The notes under the pieces: model-generated
The model's input: only the letters and a program-made list of their open reading frames with translations
Told to the model about the DNA's origin: nothing
The model's database searches: none
Program-made: the position numbers and the translations under genes
DNA from: Sediminicola sp037203765
GTDB lineage: Bacteria > Bacteroidota > Bacteroidia > Flavobacteriales > Flavobacteriaceae
DNA length: 64,000 nt
Assembly: GCF_037203765.1 (NCBI RefSeq)
Contig: NZ_JBBCAS010000004.1
Span: 124,001 to 188,000, forward strand
Direction: 5' to 3'
Shown here: positions 45,539 through 54,298 of the stretch, piece after piece
How positions within the stretch are numbered: the first letter of the stretch is position 1
Layout of the letters: each line of letters opens with the position of its first letter

Positions 45539-46888
45539 TTAGTTTATGGTTATTGGAATACCAAAATAAAACTCTAATACCTTTAACCTGAAAATATAGT
45601 CATATTTTGTACGTATCAAATCCGCCTCGGCATTATCTACCCTAGCTTGGGACTGACTGAAATCGAAGGCATTCATGAGTCCTACTTCAAAACGCTCCCT
45701 TGTATACTCATAAGCAGTTCTTCTCGCCTCCAAGGTCTTTTGAGCAGCCTCATACGATTTAAATGTATTTTTCACATCAGCATATGCTTGGTTAACATTA
45801 GCCTCTAAAGCCAACTTATCCTGCTCTAACTGAAGTTTATTCCTATCTACATTAATTTCTGACCGCTTTATATTGTTTCTTACACTGAAACCATTGAAAA
45901 TGGGGATAGACAATTGTGCTCCATAGGAAATACCATCGTTCATCCACAATTGGTCACCAAAACTAGTGGTCATAAAAGTATTGGTATTAGGATCGAAGGT
46001 AGGCTGATCAGAGTATCGGGTATTATAATTGAAAAAACCTCTTAAGGTAGGATAAAGTGCGCCCTTGGCAATATCGAGATCTTTTTCGGCCACATCCACA
46101 TTGGATTCAGATAATTTTATGTCATTTCTGAAGGTAAGGGCCTTGTCAAAAATGGTCTTTGGCGAATTGTCCAGAATATTCGACGGAGGCACCATAAATT
46201 CTTGATCTACGATATCAAAATTATCATAATCCGTGATCTGTAACAATTGGGCCAGATTGATACGGGAAATAAACACAAGGTTCTCCGCGTTTACGATCTG
46301 TTGTTCCTGGTTGGCCGCCGTAGCTTCTACCTCCAATAAATCGCCTTTGGGCAGAACCCCCGATTCTACCAATTCCTTGGTGCGTTTCAAATCCTGTTCT
46401 GTGACGGCATATTGTGCCTTAAACACAATCAAGGATTCCTTGTTCAACAAAATTTGCAAATACGCATTGGCCACCGCCAACCCTATATCGTCCTTCAAAT
46501 CCTCCAACCTGTATTGGCTGGCAATTGCCGCAAGTTTTGCACGGTTCAATCTGTGTATATTCCTGAGTCCATCAAACAGAACAGCGGAAGAAGACAATCC
46601 TCCTGAAGCCGTAATAATGGTCGTGGTTACTGGTTGGTTGTTGGTAGGATCAAAAGACAATCCTGTGTTCCCGGACACTGTTGAAGATGCACTCAAGCTT
46701 GGCAGAAAGCCTCCAATCGCATCAGATTTATCCAGTTCTACACTTTTCAAATCCAATTCAAACTGTTCAATCGTCAAATTGTTCTCGTAGGCATATTCAA
46801 CACACTCCTGCAAAGTCCATTTCTTCATTTGTGCCGAAGCAGATCCTATGGAAAAAAGGACTAAAACTATAATTAATTTAACTTTCAT
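45539..46888 (-). CDS. TolC-family outer-membrane efflux protein
   Basis: 449 aa. Signal peptide (LIIVLVLFSIGSASA) and two repeats of the outer membrane efflux protein domain (about residues 25-215 and 240-440), with long coiled-coil segments (SNVDVAEKDLDIAKGALYPTLRGF, YEAAQKTLEARRTAYEYTRERFEVG). It forms the trimeric outer-membrane tunnel for the ABC exporter and membrane-fusion protein encoded just upstream. Length fits. The MFP gene ends 30 bp before its start. Confidence 0.95.
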   Translation of the reverse strand: MKVKLIIVLVLFSIGSASAQMKKWTLQECVEYAYENNLTIEQFELDLKSVELDKSDAIGGFLPSLSASSTVSGNTGLSFDPTNNQPVTTTIITASGGLSSSAVLFDGLRNIHRLNRAKLAAIASQYRLEDLKDDIGLAVANAYLQILLNKESLIVFKAQYAVTEQDLKRTKELVESGVLPKGDLLEVEATAANQEQQIVNAENLVFISRINLAQLLQITDYDNFDIVDQEFMVPPSNILDNSPKTIFDKALTFRNDIKLSESNVDVAEKDLDIAKGALYPTLRGFFNYNTRYSDQPTFDPNTNTFMTTSFGDQLWMNDGISYGAQLSIPIFNGFSVRNNIKRSEINVDRNKLQLEQDKLALEANVNQAYADVKNTFKSYEAAQKTLEARRTAYEYTRERFEVGLMNAFDFSQSQARVDNAEADLIRTKYDYIFRLKVLEFYFGIPITIN

Positions 46889-46918
46889 TGGTAACTGTTT
46901 TTTGATGATTGAACTAGT

Positions 46919-48049
46919 TTAGTTTGTTTCTTCCTCCTCATCAGTTCCTTGCTTAATAGGTTCTGTCTTATTCCAAATCTTCACCTTATCGTCCTTGGTA
47001 AGCCCTTCTACAATTTCCACGTTCACTCCGTCCGAAATTCCTATTTTGACATCCCTACGCTCAAATTTCTGATCTCCAGTGGACACTTCCACATAGGGCT
47101 CATCCGTTGTTTTGTCAAATTGCAACAAGGCTTCGGGAATTACCATGACATCATCTTTCTTTTCCAAAACAAGGGATGCATTGGCACTATACCCGGCACG
47201 GATCAGAAAATCATCTTCTACGGTAACATCACCTTCTATCTTGAACTGAACAGCACCTGCCTCTTCCACACCTTTTGGTGCAATAAATCTAAGTTTGGCG
47301 TCAAATTCCTTATCATCAATAGCCCCAAGACTTATTTTTAAGGGCATGCCCAATTGCAACTTTCCTACCTCACCTTCATCTACCTTTCCTTCGAAGATCA
47401 TCACACTCAAATCGGCAATAGTGGCTATGGTTGTCCCATCATTGAAGTTGTTGCTTTGGATCACCTGGTCTCCCTCTTTTACAGGTATCTCCAAAATTGT
47501 TCCGGACACCAACGCCCTAATATTGGTATTCGCTGTTGATGAACCACCGGCAGATCCCACACGGATAATCTGATAGTCGGATTGGGCATTCTGCAATTCA
47601 ATCTTAGCCCTGTCATACTGTAATTGTTGGGTGTTGAAATCTTGGCTGGAAACCACCCCTTTATCAAAAAGAACTTTATTCCTATCGTACTCAATTTTGG
47701 CATTGTTCAATGCCACTTCGGCGTTCTTTACCCTTCCCCTAGCCTGGTTCAGCGATTGCTCATTGGGAACTACCTTAATTTTCGCAATCAGGTCCCCAGC
47801 TTTTACCTTGGCGCCTTCTTTGAGGTATATTTTATCGATTATCCCAGACACCTGAGGTTTGATCTGAACCTCATCTTCTGGAACAACTTTCCCTGTGGCC
47901 ACGGTCTTCTTTTCTATACTGGCCGTAAAAGGGTTTTTTGTTTCGTATGTAATGGCGGATTTACTATTCGATTTAACGAAAAATGCCGCAGCCCATAATG
48001 CTCCCAACACTACGACTCCTATCAATACGTATTTTACAATTTTGTTCAT
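46919..48049 (-). CDS. MacA-like membrane-fusion protein
   Basis: 376 aa. One N-terminal membrane helix (VLIGVVVLGALWAAAFFV) anchors it in the inner membrane. Lipoyl/biotinyl-like half-motif (VQIKPQVSGIIDKIYLKEGAKVKAGDLIAKI), alpha-hairpin (about residues 100-160), second half-motif (SGTILEIPVKEGDQV) and beta-barrel (GMPLKISLGAIDDKEFDAKL) give the HlyD/MacA architecture. It bridges the permeases and TolC in the periplasm. Gene order and neighbours agree. Confidence 0.95.
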   Translation of the reverse strand: MNKIVKYVLIGVVVLGALWAAAFFVKSNSKSAITYETKNPFTASIEKKTVATGKVVPEDEVQIKPQVSGIIDKIYLKEGAKVKAGDLIAKIKVVPNEQSLNQARGRVKNAEVALNNAKIEYDRNKVLFDKGVVSSQDFNTQQLQYDRAKIELQNAQSDYQIIRVGSAGGSSTANTNIRALVSGTILEIPVKEGDQVIQSNNFNDGTTIATIADLSVMIFEGKVDEGEVGKLQLGMPLKISLGAIDDKEFDAKLRFIAPKGVEEAGAVQFKIEGDVTVEDDFLIRAGYSANASLVLEKKDDVMVIPEALLQFDKTTDEPYVEVSTGDQKFERRDVKIGISDGVNVEIVEGLTKDDKVKIWNKTEPIKQGTDEEEETN

Positions 48050-48082
48050 TTTGTTCGTATTTATTTAATGATATAGTTTAGT

Positions 48083-49345
48083 TTATTCTTCTCTTAATGC
48101 GTCAATAGGTTTAATGCTGACCGCACGCTGTGCCGGTATCAAGCCTATCAAGGTACCCAAGATGACCATGATGGCCAAGGCTCCCAAAACATAGGGGATC
48201 GGGACTGTTGGATTGGCATATGGAAAATCTGAGTCCTGTGTTAACGTATTGATGAGGCTAAGTACTCCGGCACCCATGATGATCCCTATCACCCCAGCAA
48301 TCATTGTTAGTAGGACCGATTCCAAAATAATTAGGGACCGTACTTCTCTTGGCGTTGCGCCCAGAGCGCGCCTGACCCCAAGTTCTTTGGTTCTTTCCTT
48401 TACGGAGATCAAAAGAATATTGCCAATGCCTATGACCCCGGCCAAAATAGTGGCAACACCTACCACAAGGGACAAAAAGGTCAACCCTTCTGCAAAGCCA
48501 ACAATTCTGTTAAAAATCTCACCCAAGTTGAAGGATCCAAAAGCCCTCTCATCATCTGGGTTAACATTGTGAATATTTTTTAGTAGCGTTTTTACATCCT
48601 TCTCCACTTGTATCACATCTGCATCGTCAAAAGCTGCAATCGTCAACCAAGAAACATCTTCACCGGTGTTGTACAATTTTCTAAATGTGCTGAATGGAAT
48701 GTAGATATCGGAATCGCTTTCAAAACCACCACCAGGCGTAAATTTGTGCACCCCAACAACTTGGAAAAACACATTGTCTATCCTAATAAAACCTCCTATA
48801 GGGTCTTCATCCTTTTCAAACAGTTCCTTTTGAGTACGTTCTCCTATGACACAAACTTTTCTTGCTTGGTCTATATCTTCGTCATTGATGAACCTGCCCC
48901 CGTCATATATCTTCTTGGTAGCTATCTTTGTCAATACAGGATAATCTCCATAAACAGCGTAATTACCAGACTTGGTTCCCCTAATAATCTGGGCCGGACC
49001 GCTACCAAAAACTCCTTTTACATTTCTAGGTGCGATAAATTGTATCTCTGAAATCCTATTTTCCAGTACGGTTACATCTTGCAATTTCAGTTGTAGTTGT
49101 CTCCCCGTTTTAAATCCTTTGTATGGCATACTGGTGCTTTGCGCCCAAGCGAACATACTGTTCATAGCCACATTTTCGAACTGTTTTTCAAAACCATTGT
49201 CCAGTCCTTTTGCCGCTCCCGACAAAACGATATAAATGAAGATACCCCACAAAACACCCACTACGGTGATGATGGTACGGGTCTTGTTCTTACTTATAGA
49301 ACCGTAAATTTCCTGCCATGTATTTCTGTCAAATATAAATCGCAT
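48083..49345 (-). CDS. MacB-like ABC transporter permease
   Basis: 420 aa. One N-terminal helix (TIITVVGVLWGIFIYIVLSGA), a large periplasmic MacB_PCD domain (about residues 50-270) and three C-terminal helices of the FtsX type, including GVATILAGVIGIGNILLISVKERTKELGVRRALGATPREV, the classic FtsX/MacB motif. It lacks a fused ATPase; the separate ATP-binding subunit is two genes upstream. It starts one base after the paralogous permease gene ends, so both may form a heterodimer. Confidence 0.95.
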   Translation of the reverse strand: MRFIFDRNTWQEIYGSISKNKTRTIITVVGVLWGIFIYIVLSGAAKGLDNGFEKQFENVAMNSMFAWAQSTSMPYKGFKTGRQLQLKLQDVTVLENRISEIQFIAPRNVKGVFGSGPAQIIRGTKSGNYAVYGDYPVLTKIATKKIYDGGRFINDEDIDQARKVCVIGERTQKELFEKDEDPIGGFIRIDNVFFQVVGVHKFTPGGGFESDSDIYIPFSTFRKLYNTGEDVSWLTIAAFDDADVIQVEKDVKTLLKNIHNVNPDDERAFGSFNLGEIFNRIVGFAEGLTFLSLVVGVATILAGVIGIGNILLISVKERTKELGVRRALGATPREVRSLIILESVLLTMIAGVIGIIMGAGVLSLINTLTQDSDFPYANPTVPIPYVLGALAIMVILGTLIGLIPAQRAVSIKPIDALREE

Positions 49346-49346
49346 G

Positions 49347-50576
49347 TTATTCGTCTCTTAAGGCTACAATTGGTTTAATATCGGCAGCTCTCTTGGCAGG
49401 TAAATAGCCTGCAAGTGCTCCAAAGAAAATCAATACTATAGTGGCGGAAATCGCCATGGTTAAATTGATAAATGGATTGGTGATAAAGTAATCCTTCAAG
49501 GTATCCCCAAGGGAGCCTAAAATGGCGATTCCCAAGATCATCCCTATAAACCCGGAAACGGTAGTTATAAATACCGATTCCAACAATATGGTGCCAATAA
49601 CAGATTTTGGAGTGGCACCCAATGCCTTTCTAATTCCAAGCTCCTTGGTGCGTTCCTTTACCACAAACACCATAATATTACTGATTCCAATAATTCCGGC
49701 TATAATAGTTCCAAAGGCCACAAAAGCTACTATCATTTGCAGTACCCGGGCAAATTGTTGGTTCTGCTTCAGTTGATCGGCAATATTCCGTATAAAGATG
49801 CCGCTCTCGTCATCTGGACTGATATTTTTCTTATCCTTGATGAACCTCGTCAGACTCCTGTCGAAGGCCATCGCACCGACATATCCAATTTCCGGTTTAA
49901 ACCCAACGATAATTTGATCTATCTTATCTGTATTCTTTTCTATGAGCTGTCGTGTGGTATATGGAATATAAATCATTCTTTCCTCATTGTCGCCACCCTC
50001 GTCCTGAAACACGCCAATGACCATAAAGGCACTTCCGCCAATGTCAATATAGTTGCCTATGGCATTTTCTGAACCGAAAAGGTCCTGCTCCACCAACCTT
50101 CCAATCACCGCATATTTGGTTCTGTCAATGATATCAGCCTCATTCAGGTACCTACCCTTCATCATGATGGTCTTCTCTGCAAACTGATGGGCAGGACCTA
50201 CCGCTCTATTGGAATAGTTGTTGGAATCATTCTTATATTTTACCAAGCTACTTCTAGAGATCCTCGGTGTGGAGTATTCCAAAAACATGGGGAAGTTTTT
50301 CTCGATGTCAGCCAAATCGCTATTGTCGAATTCTATCTGTCTATTGGCCTTATAGCCCTTGTATGGTTTTGTGGTCCTCCCCGGAAACACAAAAAATACG
50401 TTGGTGGCATCGTCTCCAAAAAAATCATCGAAGGTGTTGATAAGTCCGTTTCCAAAACCAAAAAGGACCACAAAAATAAAAATACCCAAGGCCACGGTAA
50501 AACCGGACAGGAAGGTCCGTAGCTTGTTCTTTTGTATCGTCTGGAAAATTTCTTTCCAATTGTCCCTACTAAACAT
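49347..50576 (-). CDS. MacB-like ABC transporter permease, paralogue
   Basis: 409 aa, with the same layout as its neighbour: one N-terminal helix (FLSGFTVALGIFIFVVLFGFG), a periplasmic MacB core, and three helices with IIGISNIMVFVVKERTKELGIRKALGATPKSVIG. The shared motifs VKERTKELG(V/I)R(R/K)ALGATP show duplication from a common ancestor. Its start overlaps the ATPase stop by 8 bp. Mechanotransmission-type ABC transporters of this group extrude peptides, lipoproteins, macrolides or similar compounds; the substrate is unknown. Confidence 0.95.
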   Translation of the reverse strand: MFSRDNWKEIFQTIQKNKLRTFLSGFTVALGIFIFVVLFGFGNGLINTFDDFFGDDATNVFFVFPGRTTKPYKGYKANRQIEFDNSDLADIEKNFPMFLEYSTPRISRSSLVKYKNDSNNYSNRAVGPAHQFAEKTIMMKGRYLNEADIIDRTKYAVIGRLVEQDLFGSENAIGNYIDIGGSAFMVIGVFQDEGGDNEERMIYIPYTTRQLIEKNTDKIDQIIVGFKPEIGYVGAMAFDRSLTRFIKDKKNISPDDESGIFIRNIADQLKQNQQFARVLQMIVAFVAFGTIIAGIIGISNIMVFVVKERTKELGIRKALGATPKSVIGTILLESVFITTVSGFIGMILGIAILGSLGDTLKDYFITNPFINLTMAISATIVLIFFGALAGYLPAKRAADIKPIVALRDE

Positions 50577-51270
50577 ATTGCGCAGCCCTTACTTGTTCAA
50601 CCTTTTTATCTTCCAAGATCACCCCATCTTTCAAATGAACAATACGCTTGCACATATTGGCAATATCTGGCTCATGGGTAACAATCAAAATGGTATTGCC
50701 TTTATCATTAATTTTTTGGATCAGATCCATCACCTCATAGGAGGTTTTACTATCCAGGGCTCCTGTTGGCTCATCCGCCAATAACACTTTGGGTTCGGCC
50801 GCCATGGCCCGTGCAATGGCCACACGTTGCTTTTGTCCACCGGACAATTCATTGGGCAAGTGTCCGGCCCATTCCTTAAGACCTACCTGTTCCAAATATT
50901 TCAAGGCCTTTTCCTGTCGCTCTTTTCTGCCGACTTTCTGGTAATACAGGGGCAGGGCAACATTCTCCAAAGCTGTTTTATAGTTGATCAAGTTGAAAGA
51001 TTGAAATACAAAGCCCAAAAATTTGTTTCTATAATTGGCCGCCTTGGTTTCGTTCAGATTCACAATTGGCACCCCATCCAAAGTATAGGAACCTTCATCC
51101 AATTCATCCAACATACCCAAAATGTTCAATAAGGTAGATTTCCCAGATCCCGAAGAACCCATAATGGCGACCAACTCACCTTCCTCTACAGAAAAATTGA
51201 TACCTTTTAGAACATGGAGAGCATTACTTCCCATCTTATAGGATTTATGAAGATCTTTAATTTCTATCAT
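50569..51270 (-). CDS. LolD/MacB-type ABC transporter ATP-binding protein
   Basis: 233 aa from ATG 51268-51270 (a start 48 bp earlier adds a non-family leader). Walker A GSSGSGKST, Q-loop FQSFNLI, signature LSGGQKQR, Walker B VLLADEPTGALD and H-loop VTHEPD are all intact. Sequence type is that of the LolD/MacB ATPase group, which works with FtsX-like permeases. First gene of the operon ATPase-permease-permease-MFP-TolC; overlaps the next gene by 8 bp. Confidence 0.96.
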   Translation of the reverse strand: MIEIKDLHKSYKMGSNALHVLKGINFSVEEGELVAIMGSSGSGKSTLLNILGMLDELDEGSYTLDGVPIVNLNETKAANYRNKFLGFVFQSFNLINYKTALENVALPLYYQKVGRKERQEKALKYLEQVGLKEWAGHLPNELSGGQKQRVAIARAMAAEPKVLLADEPTGALDSKTSYEVMDLIQKINDKGNTILIVTHEPDIANMCKRIVHLKDGVILEDKKVEQVRAAQYV

Positions 51271-51654
51271 AACAAATTGTATTGGGTGTTTGCGTTTTAA
51301 TACGCTGATAGGACTCATATGAATCCAATTTGTTACAACATTTGGGCTAAATTATTTTCAAATGGGATATTTATTATTCTTTTAAAAGCCAGCTTTTTGA
51401 ATTATTCCGGAATCTTTTATGTGGTCATGGTGCGCTCTAGGGGGAGGTATGAAAATAAAAAGGCCCGCCAACAGGTACATGGTTTGGGTCTTGGAGAAAA
51501 CGGGAAGCACGGACCCCAAGAAGTATCCTGCAGTCAGGGAATCCCATAAATTTTCAGTATTATTTGAACAAAAGAAAATCTATCGGTTGCGGAGTGCTCC
51601 AGCCTATGGAGAGCATTATTAAGGCAGTAAAGAACAGAAAGATCCGCTATGAAT
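51271..51654. other. About 380-bp gap between efflux operon and small CxxC gene
   Basis: No convincing gene on either strand: short frames exist, but composition and length argue against them. The part just before 51,270 must hold the efflux operon promoter; a TACAATTTG at about 51,275-51,283 is one base longer than the -7 consensus. No terminator hairpin or RNA gene was recognised. Confidence 0.35.
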
Positions 51655-51873
51655 CTAGGATCTCATTTTTCTATAAATGAAATAGAACAAACCGGCAACC
51701 AGGATATAGGGCACCGCCATAAGATAAACAATACCATTATTGATCCCTTCTGCCGCGGAAGTATCAGCCTCACTTTCAAGGACAGCACGACACATGGCAC
51801 ACTGGGCCTCAGCAAATTGGGGCAACAAAAACGCCAGTAGTACAAGGATGGTTATGATACTTTTATTTTGCAT
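51655..51873 (-). CDS. Small CxxC membrane protein of the oxidase cluster
   Basis: 72 aa from ATG 51871-51873, 14 bp after the DUF420 stop; a TTG six codons earlier is possible. A signal peptide or first helix (IITILVLLAFLLPQFAEA) is followed by QCAMCRAVLESE, a CxxC, and a C-terminal transmembrane helix (GIVYLMAVPYILVAGLFYFIYR). Size, CxxC placement and position after SCO and DUF420 fit a small conserved protein often seen in flavobacterial cytochrome oxidase clusters. A redox or copper-handling role is possible but not shown. Confidence 0.8.
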   Translation of the reverse strand: MQNKSIITILVLLAFLLPQFAEAQCAMCRAVLESEADTSAAEGINNGIVYLMAVPYILVAGLFYFIYRKMRS

Positions 51874-51887
51874 AGCGTCTTCTTTTA

Positions 51888-52421
51888 TCAATAGCTATAG
51901 TAAGGTGATATCATTAAATATACAATGACCCCGGTAACGGCCACGTAGAGCCAAATAGGAAAGGTAATCTTGGCCAATTTTCTGTGCGCTTCAAATTTCT
52001 GAAGATAGGCCTTGGCATAGGTCCTCAACACCAATGGAATGATGGCTATGGACAGCACAATATGGGTGACCAGAATAAAATAATAAACCACCTTGATATA
52101 TCCTTCCCCACCAAAAACAGTGGAATCAGAGGTCATATGATAGGCCACATACATCAGTAAGAACGCTAGGGAAAGCGCAATACAGGTGGTCATCAAGTTT
52201 TGGTGCAACTTGCGTTTGCCATTTTTTATGGCCCATACGGCCACCACCAACAATAGGGCGGTCAGACCATTGACGGACGCATAAATTGGAGGCAAAAACG
52301 AAAGAGGCTCCACGTTTGGCAATTTTACTCCAAACAATATGGCAACCACTACTGGTATTACAATGGATACCAAAGTTATCAGTTTATTAAATTTCTTTTC
52401 TCTTACAGTAATAGCATCCAT
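51888..52421 (-). CDS. DUF420 membrane protein (CtaM-like)
   Basis: 177 aa with five hydrophobic segments (about residues 15-33, 50-65, 78-98, 112-135 and 150-170). It shows the DUF420 pattern of scattered conserved histidines, such as KLHQNLM, YVAYHMTSDS, LVTHIVLS and FEAHRKLAKITFPIWLYV. DUF420/CtaM proteins assist assembly of heme-copper oxidases in the inner membrane. The gene starts one base after the SCO stop, in the oxidase operon. Confidence 0.92.
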   Translation of the reverse strand: MDAITVREKKFNKLITLVSIVIPVVVAILFGVKLPNVEPLSFLPPIYASVNGLTALLLVVAVWAIKNGKRKLHQNLMTTCIALSLAFLLMYVAYHMTSDSTVFGGEGYIKVVYYFILVTHIVLSIAIIPLVLRTYAKAYLQKFEAHRKLAKITFPIWLYVAVTGVIVYLMISPYYSY

Positions 52422-52422
52422 C

Positions 52423-53148
52423 CTACTCTTCCAATAATTTTTTAATATCCTCCTTTAAAATAGCAATCTGTTCCTGTTCTCCCTGGTCGTTCTGTCCCTC
52501 AGACTCTGTAATGGTACCCCTATAATAAATAATCGGGTTTCCAAACTCATCTACCCTAGACCGGATAAACCCTTTTTTATCCACAAGCGCAAAAAGGCCT
52601 GAATGTTCAAAACCTCCCGGGGCATTCGGGGTCTGGGCCGCAAATATATTGAAGCCGTCATTGGCCAGATCATAGATCTCCCCACTGCTGCCGGTCAACA
52701 AATGCCAATCGATATTGGTTATCCCATAGGTTTCTGCATATTTCTTTAAGACCGATGGGGTATCATATTCAGGATTGATGGTAAAAGAAGCCACGCCAAA
52801 GTTTTCGAAATCCTTGAACTCCTCTTGAATCTCCACCAAATTCCTGTTCATTATAGGACAGATACTGGGACAGGTTGTGAAGAAGAATTCCACCACGTAT
52901 ACTTTTCCCCTATAATCCTTTTCAGTAATGTTAAGGCTATCCTGGTTAATCAAAGAGAATGGAGGCACCCTCCTTTTCTCACCATTGAATTCTATATACG
53001 ATAGGGACCCACTATTGTCCTTAACGTTCATTCGGTCGTTTTGTACTACGGTTCCGCTCTTTACCCGATCTACGATCCTGGGTATAAAAATGATTCCAAA
53101 AATGAGCACAATCAATGAAACCCAAACATAGGTGTATTTATTCTTCAT
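52423..53148 (-). CDS. SCO1/SenC-family copper chaperone
   Basis: 241 aa. One N-terminal membrane anchor (YVWVSLIVLIFGIIFI), then a thioredoxin-fold domain with the copper-binding motif CPSIC (Cys93, Cys97; TTCPSICPIMN) and a His in GGFEHSGLFALVD as third ligand. SCO proteins deliver or reduce copper for the CuA site of oxidase subunit II at the outer face of the inner membrane. It overlaps the upstream unknown gene by one base and precedes DUF420. Confidence 0.95.
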   Translation of the reverse strand: MKNKYTYVWVSLIVLIFGIIFIPRIVDRVKSGTVVQNDRMNVKDNSGSLSYIEFNGEKRRVPPFSLINQDSLNITEKDYRGKVYVVEFFFTTCPSICPIMNRNLVEIQEEFKDFENFGVASFTINPEYDTPSVLKKYAETYGITNIDWHLLTGSSGEIYDLANDGFNIFAAQTPNAPGGFEHSGLFALVDKKGFIRSRVDEFGNPIIYYRGTITESEGQNDQGEQEQIAILKEDIKKLLEE

Positions 53149-53780
53149 CAGTTGCTTCTTTCGGCGTTGTTTTTCTTTAAGGCCATGCGATATTCTGCAA
53201 AGATGATCTTAACATCATCCTCCATCTTATTGTTCAGATCGGCTACGGATGTGGTATTAAAACCGTACTTGGTGCCATTTCCATCATCATCCTTTCTTCC
53301 CCTTAGGCTTTTATCCTTGTCCACAATAAACACAAAGGGGGTACCCAGGTTTTCCTCTAAAATGATATCTGTTTTCAAGCTAGCGAACAAGGTCCTGATT
53401 TCATTGGGTTCCCCATAGACAAACTTCCACTTGGAAATATCTCCCAAACTACCTAGATCTTTCTTTAATTCCTCCACCTTGCCTTCTGTGCCCTTGGGCA
53501 TGACCATGACGAACTGAAAATCATTGAATTCGTAAAATGGTTTGTATATTTTTTGATTCAAATTGAAAGCATTGCCCTTTTTAAGCGCTACCTCCTCACC
53601 CAAAAAGCCAAGTATGGTAATTTTATCCTGTAGGGTATACGTCGGGTCTATTTCAGAAATATCGGAGACATTCTCTGTCAGTATGGGAAGCTTTCCAAAA
53701 TTATTTATACCAGATGCAAAAAAGAGATAGGCAACTATGGGAAGTATAAACAAAACAACTAAAACGAATACTTTTTTCAT
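53148..53780 (-). CDS. Thioredoxin-like unknown in oxidase cluster
   Basis: 210 aa. One N-terminal helix (VFVLVVLFILPIVAYLFFA) is followed by a domain that resembles the neighbouring SCO protein in plan: LQDKITILGFLGEEV, FQFVMVMPKGTEG, FVFIVDKDKSLRGR. However, it has no cysteine pair where SCO has CxxxC, so a copper or redox role is doubtful. It is exported and membrane-anchored. It overlaps the SCO start by one base, so a partner function to SCO is likely. A terminator separates it from the upstream CoxIV gene. Confidence 0.82.
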   Translation of the reverse strand: MKKVFVLVVLFILPIVAYLFFASGINNFGKLPILTENVSDISEIDPTYTLQDKITILGFLGEEVALKKGNAFNLNQKIYKPFYEFNDFQFVMVMPKGTEGKVEELKKDLGSLGDISKWKFVYGEPNEIRTLFASLKTDIILEENLGTPFVFIVDKDKSLRGRKDDDGNGTKYGFNTTSVADLNNKMEDDVKIIFAEYRMALKKNNAERSN

Positions 53781-53805
53781 ACTATATGGTAGGGTACAAA
53801 AATAA

Positions 53806-53832
53806 AAAAGACGGTATAAAAACCGTCTTTTA
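53806..53832 (-). terminator. Rho-independent terminator after CoxIV gene
   Basis: Perfect stem aaagacggt/accgtcttt with a 6-nt loop and A/T tracts on both sides, so it can work in either direction. It lies between CoxIV and the unknown/SCO genes, dividing the cluster into two transcription units or attenuating the downstream part. Confidence 0.85.
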
Positions 53833-53849
53833 ATTCTGTTAATTATACG

Positions 53850-54233
53850 TTAGAAATTCCATTTAATGAATCCATCCTTGTACACCTGAAAGATATAATC
53901 TGCTTCGAACAGCAAAATAAAGATCAGGTAGGCGACCAAGAAAATTGGTGTCCAAACTATAGTTCTTCTCAAAGAGCTTTTTTCATCCCGCAAGTGCATA
54001 AAATCCCATGCAATATAGTAGGCTTTAACCAAGGTAAGGATGATAAAGATCCAGTTCAGTGATTTCATTCCCAAAACGTAGGATTTGGTCAAAATTTCTG
54101 GCTTTATAATACCCAAGGCAACTTCAACTGCTGTGACCAAGGTTAAGAAAATCAATACTCCCCAAATTTTCTGGGTGTTCGACTTGAACTTCAATAGACC
54201 TCTAAAAATTTCTAATTTGTGTGCGTGTGCCAT
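53850..54233 (-). CDS. Cytochrome c oxidase subunit IV family protein
   Basis: 127 aa with three membrane helices (about residues 23-41, 54-75 and 90-112). The N-terminal half matches the COX4_pro / CaaIV pattern (IWGVLIFLTLVTAVEVALGII, then YYIAWDFMHLRDEKSSLRRTI). It is an accessory inner-membrane subunit of an aa3/caa3-type oxidase. It follows the large CoxIII gene by 65 bp. Confidence 0.92.
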   Translation of the reverse strand: MAHAHKLEIFRGLLKFKSNTQKIWGVLIFLTLVTAVEVALGIIKPEILTKSYVLGMKSLNWIFIILTLVKAYYIAWDFMHLRDEKSSLRRTIVWTPIFLVAYLIFILLFEADYIFQVYKDGFIKWNF

Positions 54234-54298
54234 TTTATATGTTTTATATGCGCCTCCTATTCTTTAACCAGTATGGAGGTTGTATTTTTTTGAAATGA

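Noticed and set aside
48083..51270. Macrolide resistance operon
   Set aside because: MacAB-like genes alone do not show a drug substrate; called only as efflux system.
51271..51318. Upstream start of the ABC ATPase
   Set aside because: It adds 16 residues without family similarity before the normal MIEIKDLHKSY start.
51319..51622. Short plus-strand frames in the gap before the CxxC gene
   Set aside because: Length, composition and lack of any signal argue against coding.
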